NCBI RefSeq assembly: GCF_020184175.1
Contig: NC_065533.1
Location: forward strand, 63,340,351-63,404,350
DNA length: 64,000 bases
Origin: Aphis gossypii
Lineage: Eukaryota; Arthropoda; Insecta; Hemiptera; Aphididae
Direction of reading: 5' to 3'
In this document: piece after piece, positions 38,401 through 51,886 of the stretch
Layout: each line of letters opens with the position of its first letter
How positions within the stretch are numbered: the first letter of the stretch is position 1
Position numbers and translations under genes: made by a program
Notes under the pieces: generated by a model
Told to the model about the DNA's origin: nothing
Seen by the model: only the letters and a program-made list of their open reading frames with translations
Database searches by the model: none

Positions 38401-39514
38401 TAGTTATGAGATTTTGTGGATATAAAATTGTCTTAAGTATTAAGAGATAAAAAAAATTTAAATGTAATTATTATTAACAATAATTATAAAATATTTATCG
38501 AATTAAATTGTTATTTTATTTTTTTTGTATTATTATAATTATTATAAAAAAAATTTATAATATTATTATAGGCAGTCAGTTCATAGTAATTTTACGGTGA
38601 GATGTCTTAAAATTTAATCACTAGAGTTTAATTACCAAATTTTATAAATTGTGTCCTTGATCTTGTTTTAATATTTAGCTGTAAAAATGTATGTTTTTAT
38701 TTAAGTAGTCTTTTTTGAAAATCAAATAATATGTTAAATCTAAATAGGTATAGAATCAAATAATTGTTACTGTTGATTAGAACAACTAAGTTTAATGTAA
38801 TTTTGTATTTTATTTAGGAAAAAACTATACATATTTTTTTCTAGATATGATATCTTTATAAATTTATTCAGCTAAATTTATTTATTGTGCAACTTTGGTC
38901 GTATCACAAATCGTTAAAACAATTTTAAATTAATGAACAGGTACTCATATTTTGGCAGTTAAAAACTTAAAACCAAATTACAAGATAAGCAGAATTGAGC
39001 TTACAACCACTTGAGTTGAGCCATTTAGTTATTACTATTTTATAATTTTAAAACGTTACTAAGCCATTAACTGGTGAAAGTATATAGCTATTGAAAATCT
39101 TCATCTCAAATTACAATACCTATGCTTTCTGCAGGGGAAAAATGTGGTGTTTTTCTAAATTAAAAATAGTTTTAAATAAAAAAATAATTTTTAATTTTAG
39201 TTTTAAAAAAGAGAAACATTTTTATTTACCTAGTATAAGGCTAGTAAATTGAGAATAATAAAATCATCTCCATTAGCAATACTATAATATTTTGAACGAA
39301 ACATTATTATGAATATAATTGATTTTAATAATAAAGTCAAGAACAGATTTTAATATTCTAAAGAAATAAGATTTGACTTTATTTATAAACAACTTTGATT
39401 TTTTTATGACAAATTGTAGCAAAAAGATTATAAAATCATAGTTAAATAAAATAATAAAACGGTAGATAATAAAATAAATCTTATCTCTCTATCTTTTTCT
39501 AAACAATCTAAAAC
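35411..39514. other. Gene-free AT-rich DNA
   Basis: No coding region or RNA gene is supported. It contains poly-T runs and a TA-rich microsatellite near 37120-37142. The 64-codon ATG frame at 36822-37016 lacks any recognisable motif. Confidence 0.6.
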
Positions 39515-39577
39515 CAATGATCTCGAAACGTATCTCAGGTTCGGTCCGCTATAAAATAAAAAGGCTGGAGACCTCTG
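39515..39577. mobile_element. Very short hAT-like MITE or deletion relic
   Basis: The left end CAATGATCTCGAAAC and the right end GGCTGGAGACCTCTG (reverse complement CAGAGGTCTCCAGCC) are imperfect inverted termini of the hAT CAGNGNTCTC type. The internal CTCAGGTTCGGTCCGC resembles hAT subterminal sequence. The flanks TCTAAAAC and GTTTAAAC agree at 5 of 8 positions, so the target duplication is weak. At 63 bp it is unusually short. Confidence 0.4.
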
Positions 39578-42500
39578 GTTTAAACGATTGCCGCCGAATG
39601 TTTAATAAAATATTTCTGCCACGTTTCTACTAAGACTTTTCAATTTACTTTCATTATTAATTTTATTAAACACTCTGTCCAATAAAATATCTGTTCATCA
39701 ACCCAGACTCGCAACTGCATGTGACCAAACGACATTTTATGGCCATACTTCGCACCTCGTAAACCTTCCGACTGTCATAATGTAATATAAAGCTGCGGCT
39801 TTTTTGCTATATACCTACCTATTCAATATTATACTATGCTCCGTACGGACAGTAAAAATACTTAAACGCTTTTACACGAACTTTATTAAAACAAAACCGG
39901 TGTCCGGCACTGTAGATTTTTACACGCGCGTTCACGTTTTCATCGATCATATAGTAATATAATATGGTATAACGTATAAATCAATCGATTTTTATTACGA
40001 TTAATCATATCGTCGTCACTGCCATAGTTGTCTTCTTCAGTGGGGTAAGGGGCGTCTATAAATTCCCGGAATTTTAAACTATTGGTATTTAAAACTATTC
40101 ACACGATATTAATTATTATTGCATTGTAGTAGTAAAAAATCGTTTTCTCGTGACGTTTGCTAAAATAATTTAGTGCGACTATTAATTTTACGAGGCTTGC
40201 TAGAATTAATTTTGCATAAACCGACGGCCGACGGTTATAGAATAAAAGTTTTAAAAGTGTTCTATCATTTTATGCGTTTAAATGTGTTTTTTTTTCTTTC
40301 CGTAAACAATGAATATAAATATTTGAGGTTTTTTTTAAACTCTGCATTGAGTTATTCTATTTTAGTCTTTGAATAAATGCATATATTTTGTACTATTGAA
40401 TTTCTTGATTTTACCTTGTTCATAAATGTCGGGTAAATAATAATATTGTTTTTTCATATTTTCTTTAAATTTATAATTTGAAAATAAATAACCGATTGAT
40501 CTATTTAAAGTAAGATTCTGATAATTTAAAAAATAATTCACGTTTATGGAAACATTTTTTAAAAATGTTTATAATATTTTTACTGTTATTATATATATAT
40601 ATTTATTTTTTTAAATTAAACTGTTTATTCCAAAGCAAAATACTTTTTGAAATTCTCTGATAAGTAAAAATTGATTTTTTTTCAAGCAGTTTCTAATAGT
40701 TATTAATTTTTACTTATTACTTATTAGTATCTAAAATAGTAAATTTCCTTGCAATATTTTGATCATCTTCAATTGCTGTTCTCGTGTTATACTTATATGA
40801 TTTTTTTTTTTTTTTTTTTAATAGAAAAAATTCATATATTGACTACTTAAATATATATTTAACTACTTCCTTGGAATAAAGTGTACCGGTGATTACCGGT
40901 GTACTGTAGATTTACAGTGTATTAAATCGAAAAAAAAAATATCAAGATTATAATGTAGGGACAAAAATACATATCACAATATCATCTGGGTATATAATAA
41001 CTTCATGACAGAATGAAATAGACTTAAAATAAAATGTTTATCAGAGGTAAATAAACTTGAATAAATTTAGTTAGCAAATGATTAGAACTATATTTAGTCA
41101 TCACTAAATATTATGGTTGACTAATCATATTAATTTAAATCTATTAATAAAAAGTTAATTATTTTTTTATTTTGAATTAACACTCAGATCATACATCAGT
41201 ACATTACTCATCAGAGCTTGTGTGACAGAAAAATTGTTTTAAATAATTAATCATTTTGTACTAATTTATCATACTATTCCTGGTTTTTTTTTCATACCTT
41301 TTAATGGCCTAATAAATTATTAGTTAGTGTATAGATTCTCTGAAAGTTTACAATGGCCAACTAATCTAATTAAGTTATTGAATTAATTAGAGAATTAAGA
41401 ATAAATATTTTAACTTAAAAGCTTTAAACAAATTATTTTTTTGACTACCGAATGGAAGCGTAAATGTGAACATTTAGATGAATATAGATTATAAAATACG
41501 GATAATACCCTAGAACCTACTGTATAACTTATATACATATTTTCACTAATTTTATAATTTCCCAAAACTTTAAGGACTTCTCTTGTGCTTTCCTGTTTAC
41601 ATTTTTTGCTGGTAAATTATTTGAGAGATAGAAGCTCGTTACCTCTTTTACCTCTATACTTTTAAGAAAAATATATTCTAACTATTTTTTATATTTGTAT
41701 AATTTTCCTCCCACCTCGGAAAAAATTCCAATTTATGCCACTGAATATATTATGTTTCATGTATTAAAAATCGTTTACTTAAAATAATCTAACCCATATT
41801 GATGATTCTCGAGCGACACTAAAAATATGTATTTTTATCTTGCTAAGTTATTTATAGGTTTTACTGGCAAGATGTTGCCGATGAAGTTCGCACCACAAAT
41901 ACCTGTATAATATAATGTTCGTACAGTGTCCCAACTGTAGAGTATAAGCCATACTTAATATTATTTTTCCCATCATAAGCTCAGTAGTTTGCAGGTGTTT
42001 CCAAAGGACATTCAAACATATGTTTTTTCTTAAAGGGTTATATGTGTGATGGTTTGAACTAAAGTTAAAATTAAAAAGTTAAATTAACATTTAAAAATTA
42101 AATGTATGTCTATATTTTTGTTGTTAGTTGTTGTGTAGTTTAATTAAAAAATATAATTCATGGAAAATTCTAGAAAATTAAAGTTGGGCTACCATACAAT
42201 ATCAAAACTTAGATAAATTGACGTTTAAAAAAGTTATGTAATTTATGTAATATTCGCAAAATTTTCATTTATTGTCATTTATATTTAACATAATATACTG
42301 GCTAATATCTGAAATATTATATATATAACAATTCAAAATTTCCGACAATATTTATTTTTGAATATTTAGAAGATTTCCCATGTTAGGAAATTTTTATAAA
42401 AATCTAATGATCATCTTTGTCTGGATTTATGATAGGTACTGCTGAGTGTTGAGTTCAAGGCACTTGTTAATTTGTTAAAAATTATTCGTGCCAATACTGC

Positions 42501-43295
42501 CAACAAACATTTGTTCAAATCATGAATTTTGAAATTTCATATTATTTTAATTGTAATTATAATTCGTTAGATTGTTTAATTAGGTAACCTTAAAAGTTAA
42601 AGTTGAGCAAGTTATTGTTATTTACAACTATTGGCATCAACTTTCTAAAAAGAATATAAAAGAACAGTGAAATGTCACGTTGATCGGAGTTAAAGAAAAT
42701 ATTGATCGTAATTGTACATTGCTATTTTTTATTAGTGTTCAGAGCTTGAAATATGTTGTCAACATTATTTGGTAGTAATAAACTAATAAAATTTTATATT
42801 TACATACATCAAGCTTGAACATTTAGAAGGTTCATTATAAATATTTCATACTAAAACTAAGCAAATCTAATAAATGTATAAAGAACGTGTATTTTTATAA
42901 ATATTTTTAAATTCTAATTTGCACGAAAATTAATATTTTTAACAAAGAATATGAATTTGAATTATTTGTTTCTATGTCCAAAATAATATTCATGGGAATT
43001 TGAAAATATTACGTAGGTATGTTAATTTATTATTCACACCATGTCATTTTTAAAACATTTAGATTTATTTTAATCTATTGCATACTTATTTCATGAATTT
43101 ATTCACATAATTTTACCATAGTACGACTTACTGCCTGTATGAGCTTACAATTTAATAACAATTATGCGTTATATAAATATATGATATTTTAATATTTAAT
43201 TATTAGTTATATAATAAATGCAATGTTTTAGGAAAAAATTTGCTACAATTATATACTAATAGTAAAATAAATAACTTATATAATTGGTATAAATT
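39578..43295. other. Gene-free DNA; GC-richer to about 40.1 kb, then AT-rich
   Basis: The first 500 bp are CpG-richer than average and contain an open minus-strand frame at about 39943-40096 with an acidic TEEDNYGSDDD motif (see findings). Beyond 40.4 kb the sequence is AT-rich with an 18-T run at about 40801-40819 and nothing recognisable. Confidence 0.55.
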
Positions 43296-43448
43296 ATTCT
43301 AGGCTGACTGTTCGCCTTCTCTTGGAAACGTTTATTATACACAATGATATCTATATCATTAAACACAAATTTAATAGATCATTCATTACAGTGACCTGCT
43401 CGTTACCTAATGTACAGCAGATCGGTAACCCCTACTTGCCCATCATTT
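43296..43448 (+). repeat. Diverged right end of the GATTCTGAACGAAG family
   Basis: ATTCTAGGCTGACTG, CTTGGAAACG, a perfect palindrome at 43343-43360 and AATGTACAGCAGATCGGTAAC occur in the same order as in the copies at 8976-9125 and 11022-11165. It is much more diverged than either, so it represents an older insertion. Confidence 0.7.
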
Positions 43449-46400
43449 TACGATTCGAACATTATGTAGGTCTTTTCATAGACCATACAACACATATGCT
43501 GCAGCCTAATATCTGAGTTTTAATTTTAAGAGCGGTGGACGTTTATTTTTGTGCTCATAGTATGTAGTCAGGCCTCAACATATAAATATATTTTAATAAT
43601 ACATTCATTGAAATATACATTTGATAAGTGTACAAAAAAAAAAAAATGGATATTGCAAACTTTACTGTTTATTTATTCATGAATAACATTTTTTTTTTTT
43701 TGATAATGCACGAACAAAATGTCGACCTATATTCTCTTCAAATATTTAATGAATCACAATATAGTATATTTATTGTATTGTTCGTCGCAATTCAATAATA
43801 ATTTTATATTTTTCAAATTTAAATAGTTTTTGACAATCACGCCAGTGATAAATAATAATATTATATTGTATTAATCGAGTGTGTGTTCAAAATATGTTTA
43901 ATACATCAATGAATATTGATCATCGTAGTTATCGTGAAATCAAGTGTAACTACCATAAAAACTTATAAAAATAAAATTATTCATCAATCACTTAAGTCTT
44001 CGAATTCAATCCTTGTAATTTCAAATATAATATATATATACCTACGAATATAATAATACATATTATAATTGGTCTGTCATAATGAAGACATTATTTAAAA
44101 AGTATACATTATTTGAAAATGAGTTCTCATTTTTTTATATTTTTTTATCGTGCTATCAAAACTATTCTATAGTATTTCAATAGTTATTTTTGTAGGAACT
44201 TATCTTAGAAATAATTTTAGATAATTTTTTTAATTGCCAAATCAATTATTTTTACATTTTTTGGCAAATTTTAAAAGATACTTGGTTGTTTTCTTTGTGA
44301 TAATTGAAAATGATTACCTACTTATTATTTATAAATGGTTGTATCAACCAATCAACCATACACACATTTCATATCAATTTGAACTAGTCAAAGATGTACA
44401 TGACCAAAGTTAGGAACAAACTTATTGAAATATATAATTAAAATTAAACGAAAGGAACTTAAAATATTGACATTCAATTATTATAAACATGATGTATAGA
44501 CACTGTTTACTGTTGGTCTATAAATTAGAACTATTAGATAAATACACAGCATATATACAGCCAAATTAATTTATCAAACATATTAGCAGCAAGTGCTGCT
44601 ATACACAACATGGCATACTGAGTTTTCTTCTGGGCTATATTATAATTTACTGTCTATTTGTCTATAATATTCTGTGATATTTTGGTAAATACAAAATACA
44701 CATTAAATTTTCAAAGCTTATTTTGGTCGTCTAAATAATGTTTTGCTGAATTTTGATGTAGTAAAAAGGCCCAATAAATTTTATTCTTGAATGATGAAAT
44801 TTTGAAATATGTTGACTATTGTCAATTCAGAGATGCATTGCATTTATTATTTTTGCTACTACTACATTATGATCACTAATTGATTAGTTGCAGTAAAAAA
44901 GTTCCAAATACTTCGTGTAGAATCTTTTGAAATCGTGCATTTTATTTAAATAATTATACATTAATACGCATTTATTTTTCTGTTTAGTATATCTCTAAAA
45001 ATTAACCAATATTTTATCACAATAATTTATATATACATCAAATTTATTGCGAGATACTTTTATAATTCCAAAACTTATCACCTGAGGGGAGGGAAATCAA
45101 ATATCACCCATTGAATATCTGTCTCAACAAAATTAAATTTGATATTGATGCTTTTATTATTTTGCGAGTTGTTTATGAGTTTATGAGTATTTTTTATGTT
45201 CGTCCTCCATTAAACTTGAATATTTTGCAATAGGAAAAACATATCCTGAATAATTATAATTTTAATATTATGTTTGATAAGTAATATTGTTATATTTTAT
45301 ATAACTCGTACAATATCATAATTAAAAAGTTTATGGAGAGAAAAATGACCTGTTATAATTTTTATTGTTGAATATTAAATGGATTTCTTGAACAAAAAAA
45401 AAAAAAAATAATAATAAACAACGAAATACAATGAAATACATAAAAGCGTTACCTTAATAAATTAAATATGTTTTCATTGCTTTTAATCATTTAATATAAC
45501 ACTCACTTAATACATAATATGATATAAAATATAATTATATCATAAAATATTATATTATTATGCTAAATTATTGACATCTGATCTTCTTGTGAAGTTACTT
45601 TTTAAGTACCTATCCCAAGAAATGGTATAAAAAGACTTAAACAACAAAATTTACATTACTGCTTTACGATAGCCCATTAATTTTAAGGATAATCTCTTGC
45701 ACTGAATGAAACGGCTTACTGTCAATATTGATGTTACAAATCTTGTTTGTGGATTACTCGTAAATAAAGTCAGATTTTCCCTTTGTCAGTTTGAAAGGTT
45801 ATTAAGCAAGTATTACTTTTATACAAAATATATCAATGTTGAGTATACAATATATATATATTATATAAATGTACTATTTTCGAAACTTTTATAGTTATGC
45901 ACGAGTATTTCTTACGATTTCTTTTTAAGTTTACTTACGATCATTATGTTATTTAATATTTTTAAGAAACATCAAGATAAAATATTGTCTTTGATCTCTA
46001 AAAGTATTATATGAAACTATTAGAGTGGATGTCTCGCGAGAATAAGGTTGTTCAAATTTTAAAGAAAATATAGTTAAGAAAACCAATATTGTAATCTTTT
46101 TTAAAAATTCTTAAAATTTACAAATTTAAGTGAATTTAAAATAATTTAAGTCTATTTAGTTTTTTTTGTATACATATGGATTATCAATGGAGCTTAAGTT
46201 CTTTATATACGTTACTCAACACATTTAAAATTCACACTTTTTATTTTTAACATACTCAATCATATTATAATTTATATCAATTATATACTTATTACTTTTC
46301 TCCAGTTAGGTTAAGTTTACCTAACCTATGATTTTATGATAAATGAATTTTACGCATGATGATCGTGCAATTTTAAAATTAATTTAAAATTATAAGAAAT

Positions 46401-46531
46401 TATTGAATTAAAAAAAATTTGAAGGGTTAATTTTAACCTTAGAAGATATAGTTCAATCTTAACGTTTCAATAACATTAGAATTTATCTATCGTATTTAAA
46501 ATTAAAATAAACTAAATACATCAGTCAAATA
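43449..46531. other. Gene-free AT-rich DNA
   Basis: No gene, RNA or complete element is seen. Confidence 0.6.
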
Positions 46532-46615
46532 ATGCAAGACGCAGGAGTCAAAACTTATAGAGAGCTCAAGGACATATCAAATGATAGGGAGAAATGGAGA
46601 GGACATTTGCTGTGA
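46532..46615 (+). pseudogene. C-terminal scrap of a LINE endonuclease/reverse transcriptase ORF
   Basis: An open frame ending in TGA reads MQDAGVKTYRELK, then DISNDREKWRGHLL. The ending D-R-x-x-W-R is typical of the extreme C-terminus of insect non-LTR retrotransposon polyproteins, where a basic segment is followed by a DRxxWR tail. Only the last 27 codons are visible, upstream coding sequence is lost and no poly-A tail adjoins, so this is a fossil. The short match limits certainty. Confidence 0.5.
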
Positions 46616-47608
46616 AAAATATTTTCATTTGTAAAAACCAATCTCTGGATTGAATACAAAAAAAAATTAAATCGAGTTCGTAAAAATTTTAATATATTCA
46701 CGAATTTAGAATGTTTTGAATTTTAACAATCTAAAGTACTGATATATGCATTCGATTACAATTAGTTTGAACTCCTTTTCAAAACGTTATTATTCATATT
46801 TTTTTTAGGTGGAACTTATGAATATTAAATCGAAAGTTTAGCGAATTATAATATATTATTATAATACTGTTTTATAGTTATTAATATATTTTTTTTTATG
46901 AAGAAAAGATTTAGAAACTAGTGCCAGAATTTCATTTTTTAAATGTTTAAATCATATTTTTACAATCGGAAAATGGTGATTAGTAGACGTAGTAGACGTT
47001 AGTGAATAAATACATAAATGTATAATATGTAGAACGTTTAAAACTTTATTTATTTTATTTTTTTAAGACATACTAATACGTTATAACGCGCATTATGATT
47101 TTATATGAGTGTTTATATAGTAGTACCTTACTGTGTCTTTAGTTTTAGTAATTCATAAATAAATAAATTGTGTATTTATATTATTCAGTTACAAACACAA
47201 TTTTTTAATTTAGAGATTTGAGTCTTTGACGACGGGATCAAATGTTTTTTTTTTTTTTTTTTTTACTTATAAAATAATTATCTAAGAATAATTTTTCATC
47301 ATATTTTAAAGACTGTATGTTATTATTAATAAATAGGTAATCCAATTTTTTTTTAGTATTTGACATGTCCTATGTGGAATTGTTATTTTCTAAGATAAAA
47401 AATAAATATCGATCACGTATATAGCTAAAACAAAATAGAATTAATTTTAATGTTTGAAAAAATTATAGAATACTTACAAATATGGAATATTCAAGTAGGA
47501 ATTTCAAAAATAATTATACGTGTCAAAATTTTTGTTAATGTAAAAGCTTTTTGTTTCCTTCGAAACGCGTACTTTACAGTTTTTAGCGAAAATGTGTTTT
47601 AGATTTTC

Positions 47609-47612
<4 letters not shown>
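46616..47612. other. Gene-free AT-rich DNA
   Basis: No features were recognised apart from a T-run at about 47245-47262. Confidence 0.6.
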
Positions 47613-47640
<28 letters not shown>

Positions 47641-47642
47641 TA
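47613..47642. repeat. (AAT)n microsatellite
   Basis: About nine consecutive TAA/AAT units. It falls inside a 71-codon open frame and supplies its poly-Ile run, which argues against that frame being a gene. Confidence 0.9.
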
Positions 47643-49439
47643 TTTAAAGGGGAATTTATTTTGAAAATAATTTCATATCAGTTGGCCAATGCAAAAATTA
47701 TACACCGAAAAACCAAGGTATGTCTGAGTTTTGGTTTGTTTTATGAAGTAAAATTAAAGTTGTTTTCTGTTTCTTATGTTAACAAAAGAGGCTCAACAAA
47801 CTTTTAAATTAAGTTTTGTTAGTGATTTTGACATTTAAAATTGAACTATAGCGATCGAGGCCTTAAAATATATTAATGTTTTTTTTTTTCGTGACAGGTT
47901 TCTAGTGGAGATATTATATAACGTGACCGAATAATGGAAACTTATATTCGAAATGAGGTTGACAAAACCGGAAGTTTAATGATCCCTTGTTGTATCCCAC
48001 GATGATATTACAGTGGCACTGGTGTAAAACCGATATTTAAAAAAAAAATTAGAAAAACATAGTAAGACTTTTTCTTTGTACCTTTAAATGAATTTGTGAT
48101 TTTTTCGGTTATTATATTATTTCGGAAATGAGGAGTTTCAAATAACACAAAATCCACAATTATAATAGAAAAACATACCTACTATATGTGACTTCGTAAA
48201 ATAAATTTTTATTATGCGTTCAAATACACGAAAAAAGTTTAAAAAATATATTTTTACTTTTCCCGGGGATTTTTTCAAATTGAATATTTCATTGCGTGAC
48301 AAGTATATTATAATTTCATCATAGATAAGTAAATGAAAGAATTAGACTTTTATTTATATTTGACATATTAAATAGATTGACAATGTTCCAAATTTCTGTT
48401 TTAAAATATTATAAGAATACTTTTATGAAAATCATATTATTGAAACCTAAAGTTGGACAGTATGTCAATACATATAAAATAAAAATACTATCATAACTTA
48501 TTACCATGTCATCATTTTGATAAGATTTTGATTTTTCCGGTTTTCGTCCTATTGTATTCATAGTTCAATAGTTCAAATTTGAATACGTTTACTTAATGTA
48601 TTAACTCAATAAAATAAAATGTCCAATTCCCACAACCCCATAAAAAGTTCAATATTTTTATCGTGTGATGGAACGTAATAACTCTAGAGACTAAACACCT
48701 AATATACGAGAATCCTAACGAAGGATATTACATATATTTTAATTATACTACTATTTATAAGAATCGTTGCATTCGATCATTTTTAGAGACTAATATACGT
48801 AACTATTAATGTACTACTGCAATTACAATAGTATGAACGTGCATATAATGTCTTATTATTACGATATTCATATGTGAATGAATTCTAATTTAATTCCAAT
48901 TTTAACGAAAACTGCTTCATATTAATTATTATGAAGTATTTTCGTTGTTCACGAATAGTTATATTATAACGGTTGAGTAATTCTCTAAAAATGCAAAGTT
49001 TAATAAAAATAAAAACTTAAAAATAAATTTTATATTAGGTACATACAATTTTTATTTTTAACAAGTTTTGAATCCAACATCATCTTGTATTTTATTTGTA
49101 AAAAGGACTACACAATTTCAAGTGTTCAACATGGTATTTTAATCTTAAAAAATATTTAATTTTCCATCGTTAATCATGATCTCAATTTCTACGTAATATG
49201 GATGAATGATCCGTTCAAACAATTCTTATTAAAAAAAAAATAATAATAATAATAATTAATTAGGTAATAAACTTTTTATTATGTTACAAATTAAATTTTT
49301 CAATTAAAAATCTTAAAATAAAATAGATTTTAGTGTAGTTATTCTAAAATGCCAAAAAAAATGAAAAAAAAAATTCAAATTTAAAAATTGTTGTTTTAGT
49401 TCCAAACTACTTACAACGATCATTGTGCAGTTACTAGTT
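47643..49439. other. Gene-free AT-rich DNA
   Basis: No gene is supported. An acceptor-like TTTTTTTTTCGTGACAG lies near 47882-47898, but only seven codons follow before a stop in phase 0. Confidence 0.55.
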
Positions 49440-49820
49440 ATAGGTCTGGAAAACAATGTAAAGAGCGAGCGTTAAAATCATAGCCTTATATGTTATTATT
49501 ATTATTGTGGCTGGTGCGTACCTATACATGCGAGTAATAAACGAGTCGACAAAATATAATGTCCCGGAGACCGAGTACTGTATAGCCGGACGACTGCGGT
49601 CTCAGGGGTGTAGTATATGCGGGTGGGCGTTGCGGCGGTGTTGTAGGTGATCGGTCGGTCGAGGCTGCTGTTTCGGTGGCTGGACGCCAATAATATAAGG
49701 TACTTTTGTTTCAAGGCTGAGACGAGATGAACAACTCACGCCTCTCTATCTTTTTCTCTCTCTCCGTTTTCAGTGCTTTCGTTATATATTTTGTGCTACA
49801 TGACATTTTTTTCTGCTAAT
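49440..49820. other. GC-richer island, possible promoter or exon
   Basis: The segment from GAGCGAGCG near 49462 to about 49790 is GC-rich, with GGTGATCGGTCGGTCGAGG near 49646. It includes a 30-codon plus-strand frame from ATG 49727 to TAA 49817-49819, reading MNNSRLSIFFSLSVFSAFVI at its start, a signal-peptide-like sequence. The same bases also form a textbook polypyrimidine tract and acceptor (TTTTTCTCTCTCTCCGTTTTCAG to 49773). The two readings exclude each other; neither is proven. Confidence 0.4.
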
Positions 49821-49847
49821 GTTCGTATACGATATTATTATTTATAC

Positions 49848-49868
49848 CATCATCATCATCATCATTCA
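49848..49868. repeat. (CAT)n microsatellite
   Basis: Six CAT units, followed by further imperfect CATCAT and CGTCAT units to about 49903. Confidence 0.85.
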
Positions 49869-51886
49869 TCATATAATAATCTTCGTCATCATCGTCATCA
49901 TCATTCGGGATAAGTTTTATGACGAACACGTATCAGTTTAGGTCAGGGATAACACTGTTATACTCGTAGATATAATATAAATTAAAAACAATTATAATTG
50001 GAGAGATGGAATAATAATAATTTATTTATTAAATCATTAATGATGATTTAGGGGAGCAGTATTACAGTTAATATGGTAATTTTAAATGTTTACATTAATA
50101 ATATAAAGTGCACATTGTGGAGTAACTTAGAATAAAAAAATTCACTCATGTTTTTGAGTAGAAAGTAGTACGAAAATTACGAGCGGTAACTGACGGTTTA
50201 TTGAACGAAACAATTTTCAACATATTTGGACTGCCAGAATGCCAATAAGAATATTTAAAAAATTACAAAATAAACATTGATAAAATTACGCCTAGATCTC
50301 AATAGAATCATATCAAACTGTCACTCCATTTCCGGAAAAGGTTGACCCGTTAATTTATGTTTTAGAAATGGAGGAAACGTCGTACTTTTTCAATTTTATC
50401 TATATAAGTCCTAGTTGTCTAGAACTCCAAATAGTTGATCTAATTAGAAATAATAATAATACAGTATTACTCGATTAACAAGAAGTTTGCAATAAATTTA
50501 TATTTGTATGCTGATTTATAATAAAAATGTATTATTAGCTATAATTATCGTCAAATAAAAATGTCTTATAAGTCCATAGGAAATGTTTGAGGTACCTGGT
50601 GCACTATAAAATGAAACCAATCCGAAAATAACGATTAGTTCAAACAAGTTCATTTATGTTAGTTTACAAACACTCTGCCTTTATATTTCATTTTTTTTTT
50701 ATATACTTACGTGTTTTTATGGATTAAAATCTTCAATAAAATCTAAGGTTACCAGTTGCATTTGCATATTTTTTGACAATGACGATTGACGGATAACAGA
50801 GATGATTAATTAAGCGTTTTCTGTCATGAAAATATTATATCTGATTTCTTGCGAGGTGCGCTGGTTAGGGTAATAATATGACAGAAGACGAAGTTATAGC
50901 TGGGTTTAGTTAAGTAAGTAAATAAAACCTTTACCCACTAGGAACAACAAATTCATAATGCGCAGCGTACAACATTAAAACAAAAATTATATTTTTTGAA
51001 TTTACAATTTAATTTAAACTTATCTAACTCGTGGGAAAATATATTATTAACAGTTCGTTTGCTTTTAAATTGTTTAGAATATTCACGGATAAAAAATCAA
51101 GTGAACGAATGAATGATATAATTATATTAAACTGAACACAATCTCCAAATTTTAAATGACATTTTCGCCAATTACACCCTTATATATTATATAGATACAA
51201 TTACTAACTAATTATTATTATATATTAATATTTATTGATAGGTAACACTATTGATTTTGATGGCATTGAGTTTATAATGTCAATTTTACACGTCGAGACA
51301 TTGATACGTTCCAAGTCTTACCGTACATCTAATTTATTGTACTGTTTATAATTTATTCATTCATGTTAATTCATGATCGCATTGTAGAATATGTGTTTTT
51401 CATACACAGGAGAAGTAAGAAAACATGCGAAATTTTAATATTTAAAAACTGATTTATATAGTATGTAAAACGTGAATATTATTAGTAAACAAAAAGTAAG
51501 AACCAGATATGAATAAATAAAATTGTTAAATTATTTCATACAAAATGTTTACATACAAAATATATATATATATTTTTTTGTGAAACGAATAAATTATAAT
51601 CATGTGTGAAAATGTATATACAATCGTACAATGGGGTGTACACGGTAGATGGTAGTGTAATACAACAATGTAGCCCACGTAAACTGTTGAATTATCCCCG
51701 TAAAAAAGTGCTGTAAAAATACAAATATAATATACTACCTACACGGGAATCGCGTAGTAGTTTCGGAAAACAATGCAAAGTGCATCGAAATACCTTAGCC
51801 TCACTTATTGTTATTATTATTATTATTATATACGTAGTTGCTTAGTATATAGTTATGTCCGAGTTTTCGCAGAGTTTTTCACGATA
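49869..51886. other. Gene-free AT-rich DNA
   Basis: No coding region is supported. A TA microsatellite lies at about 51560-51573. Confidence 0.6.

Noticed and set aside
43322..43516. 64-codon frame
   Set aside because: It overlaps a diverged copy of the common repeat and its start coincides with repeat sequence.
47592..47807. 71-codon frame with poly-Ile
   Set aside because: It is generated by the AAT microsatellite at 47613-47642.
47882..47930. Acceptor-like T-run plus CGTGACAG as exon 2
   Set aside because: Phase 0 stops after seven codons (VSSGDII) and there is no donor.
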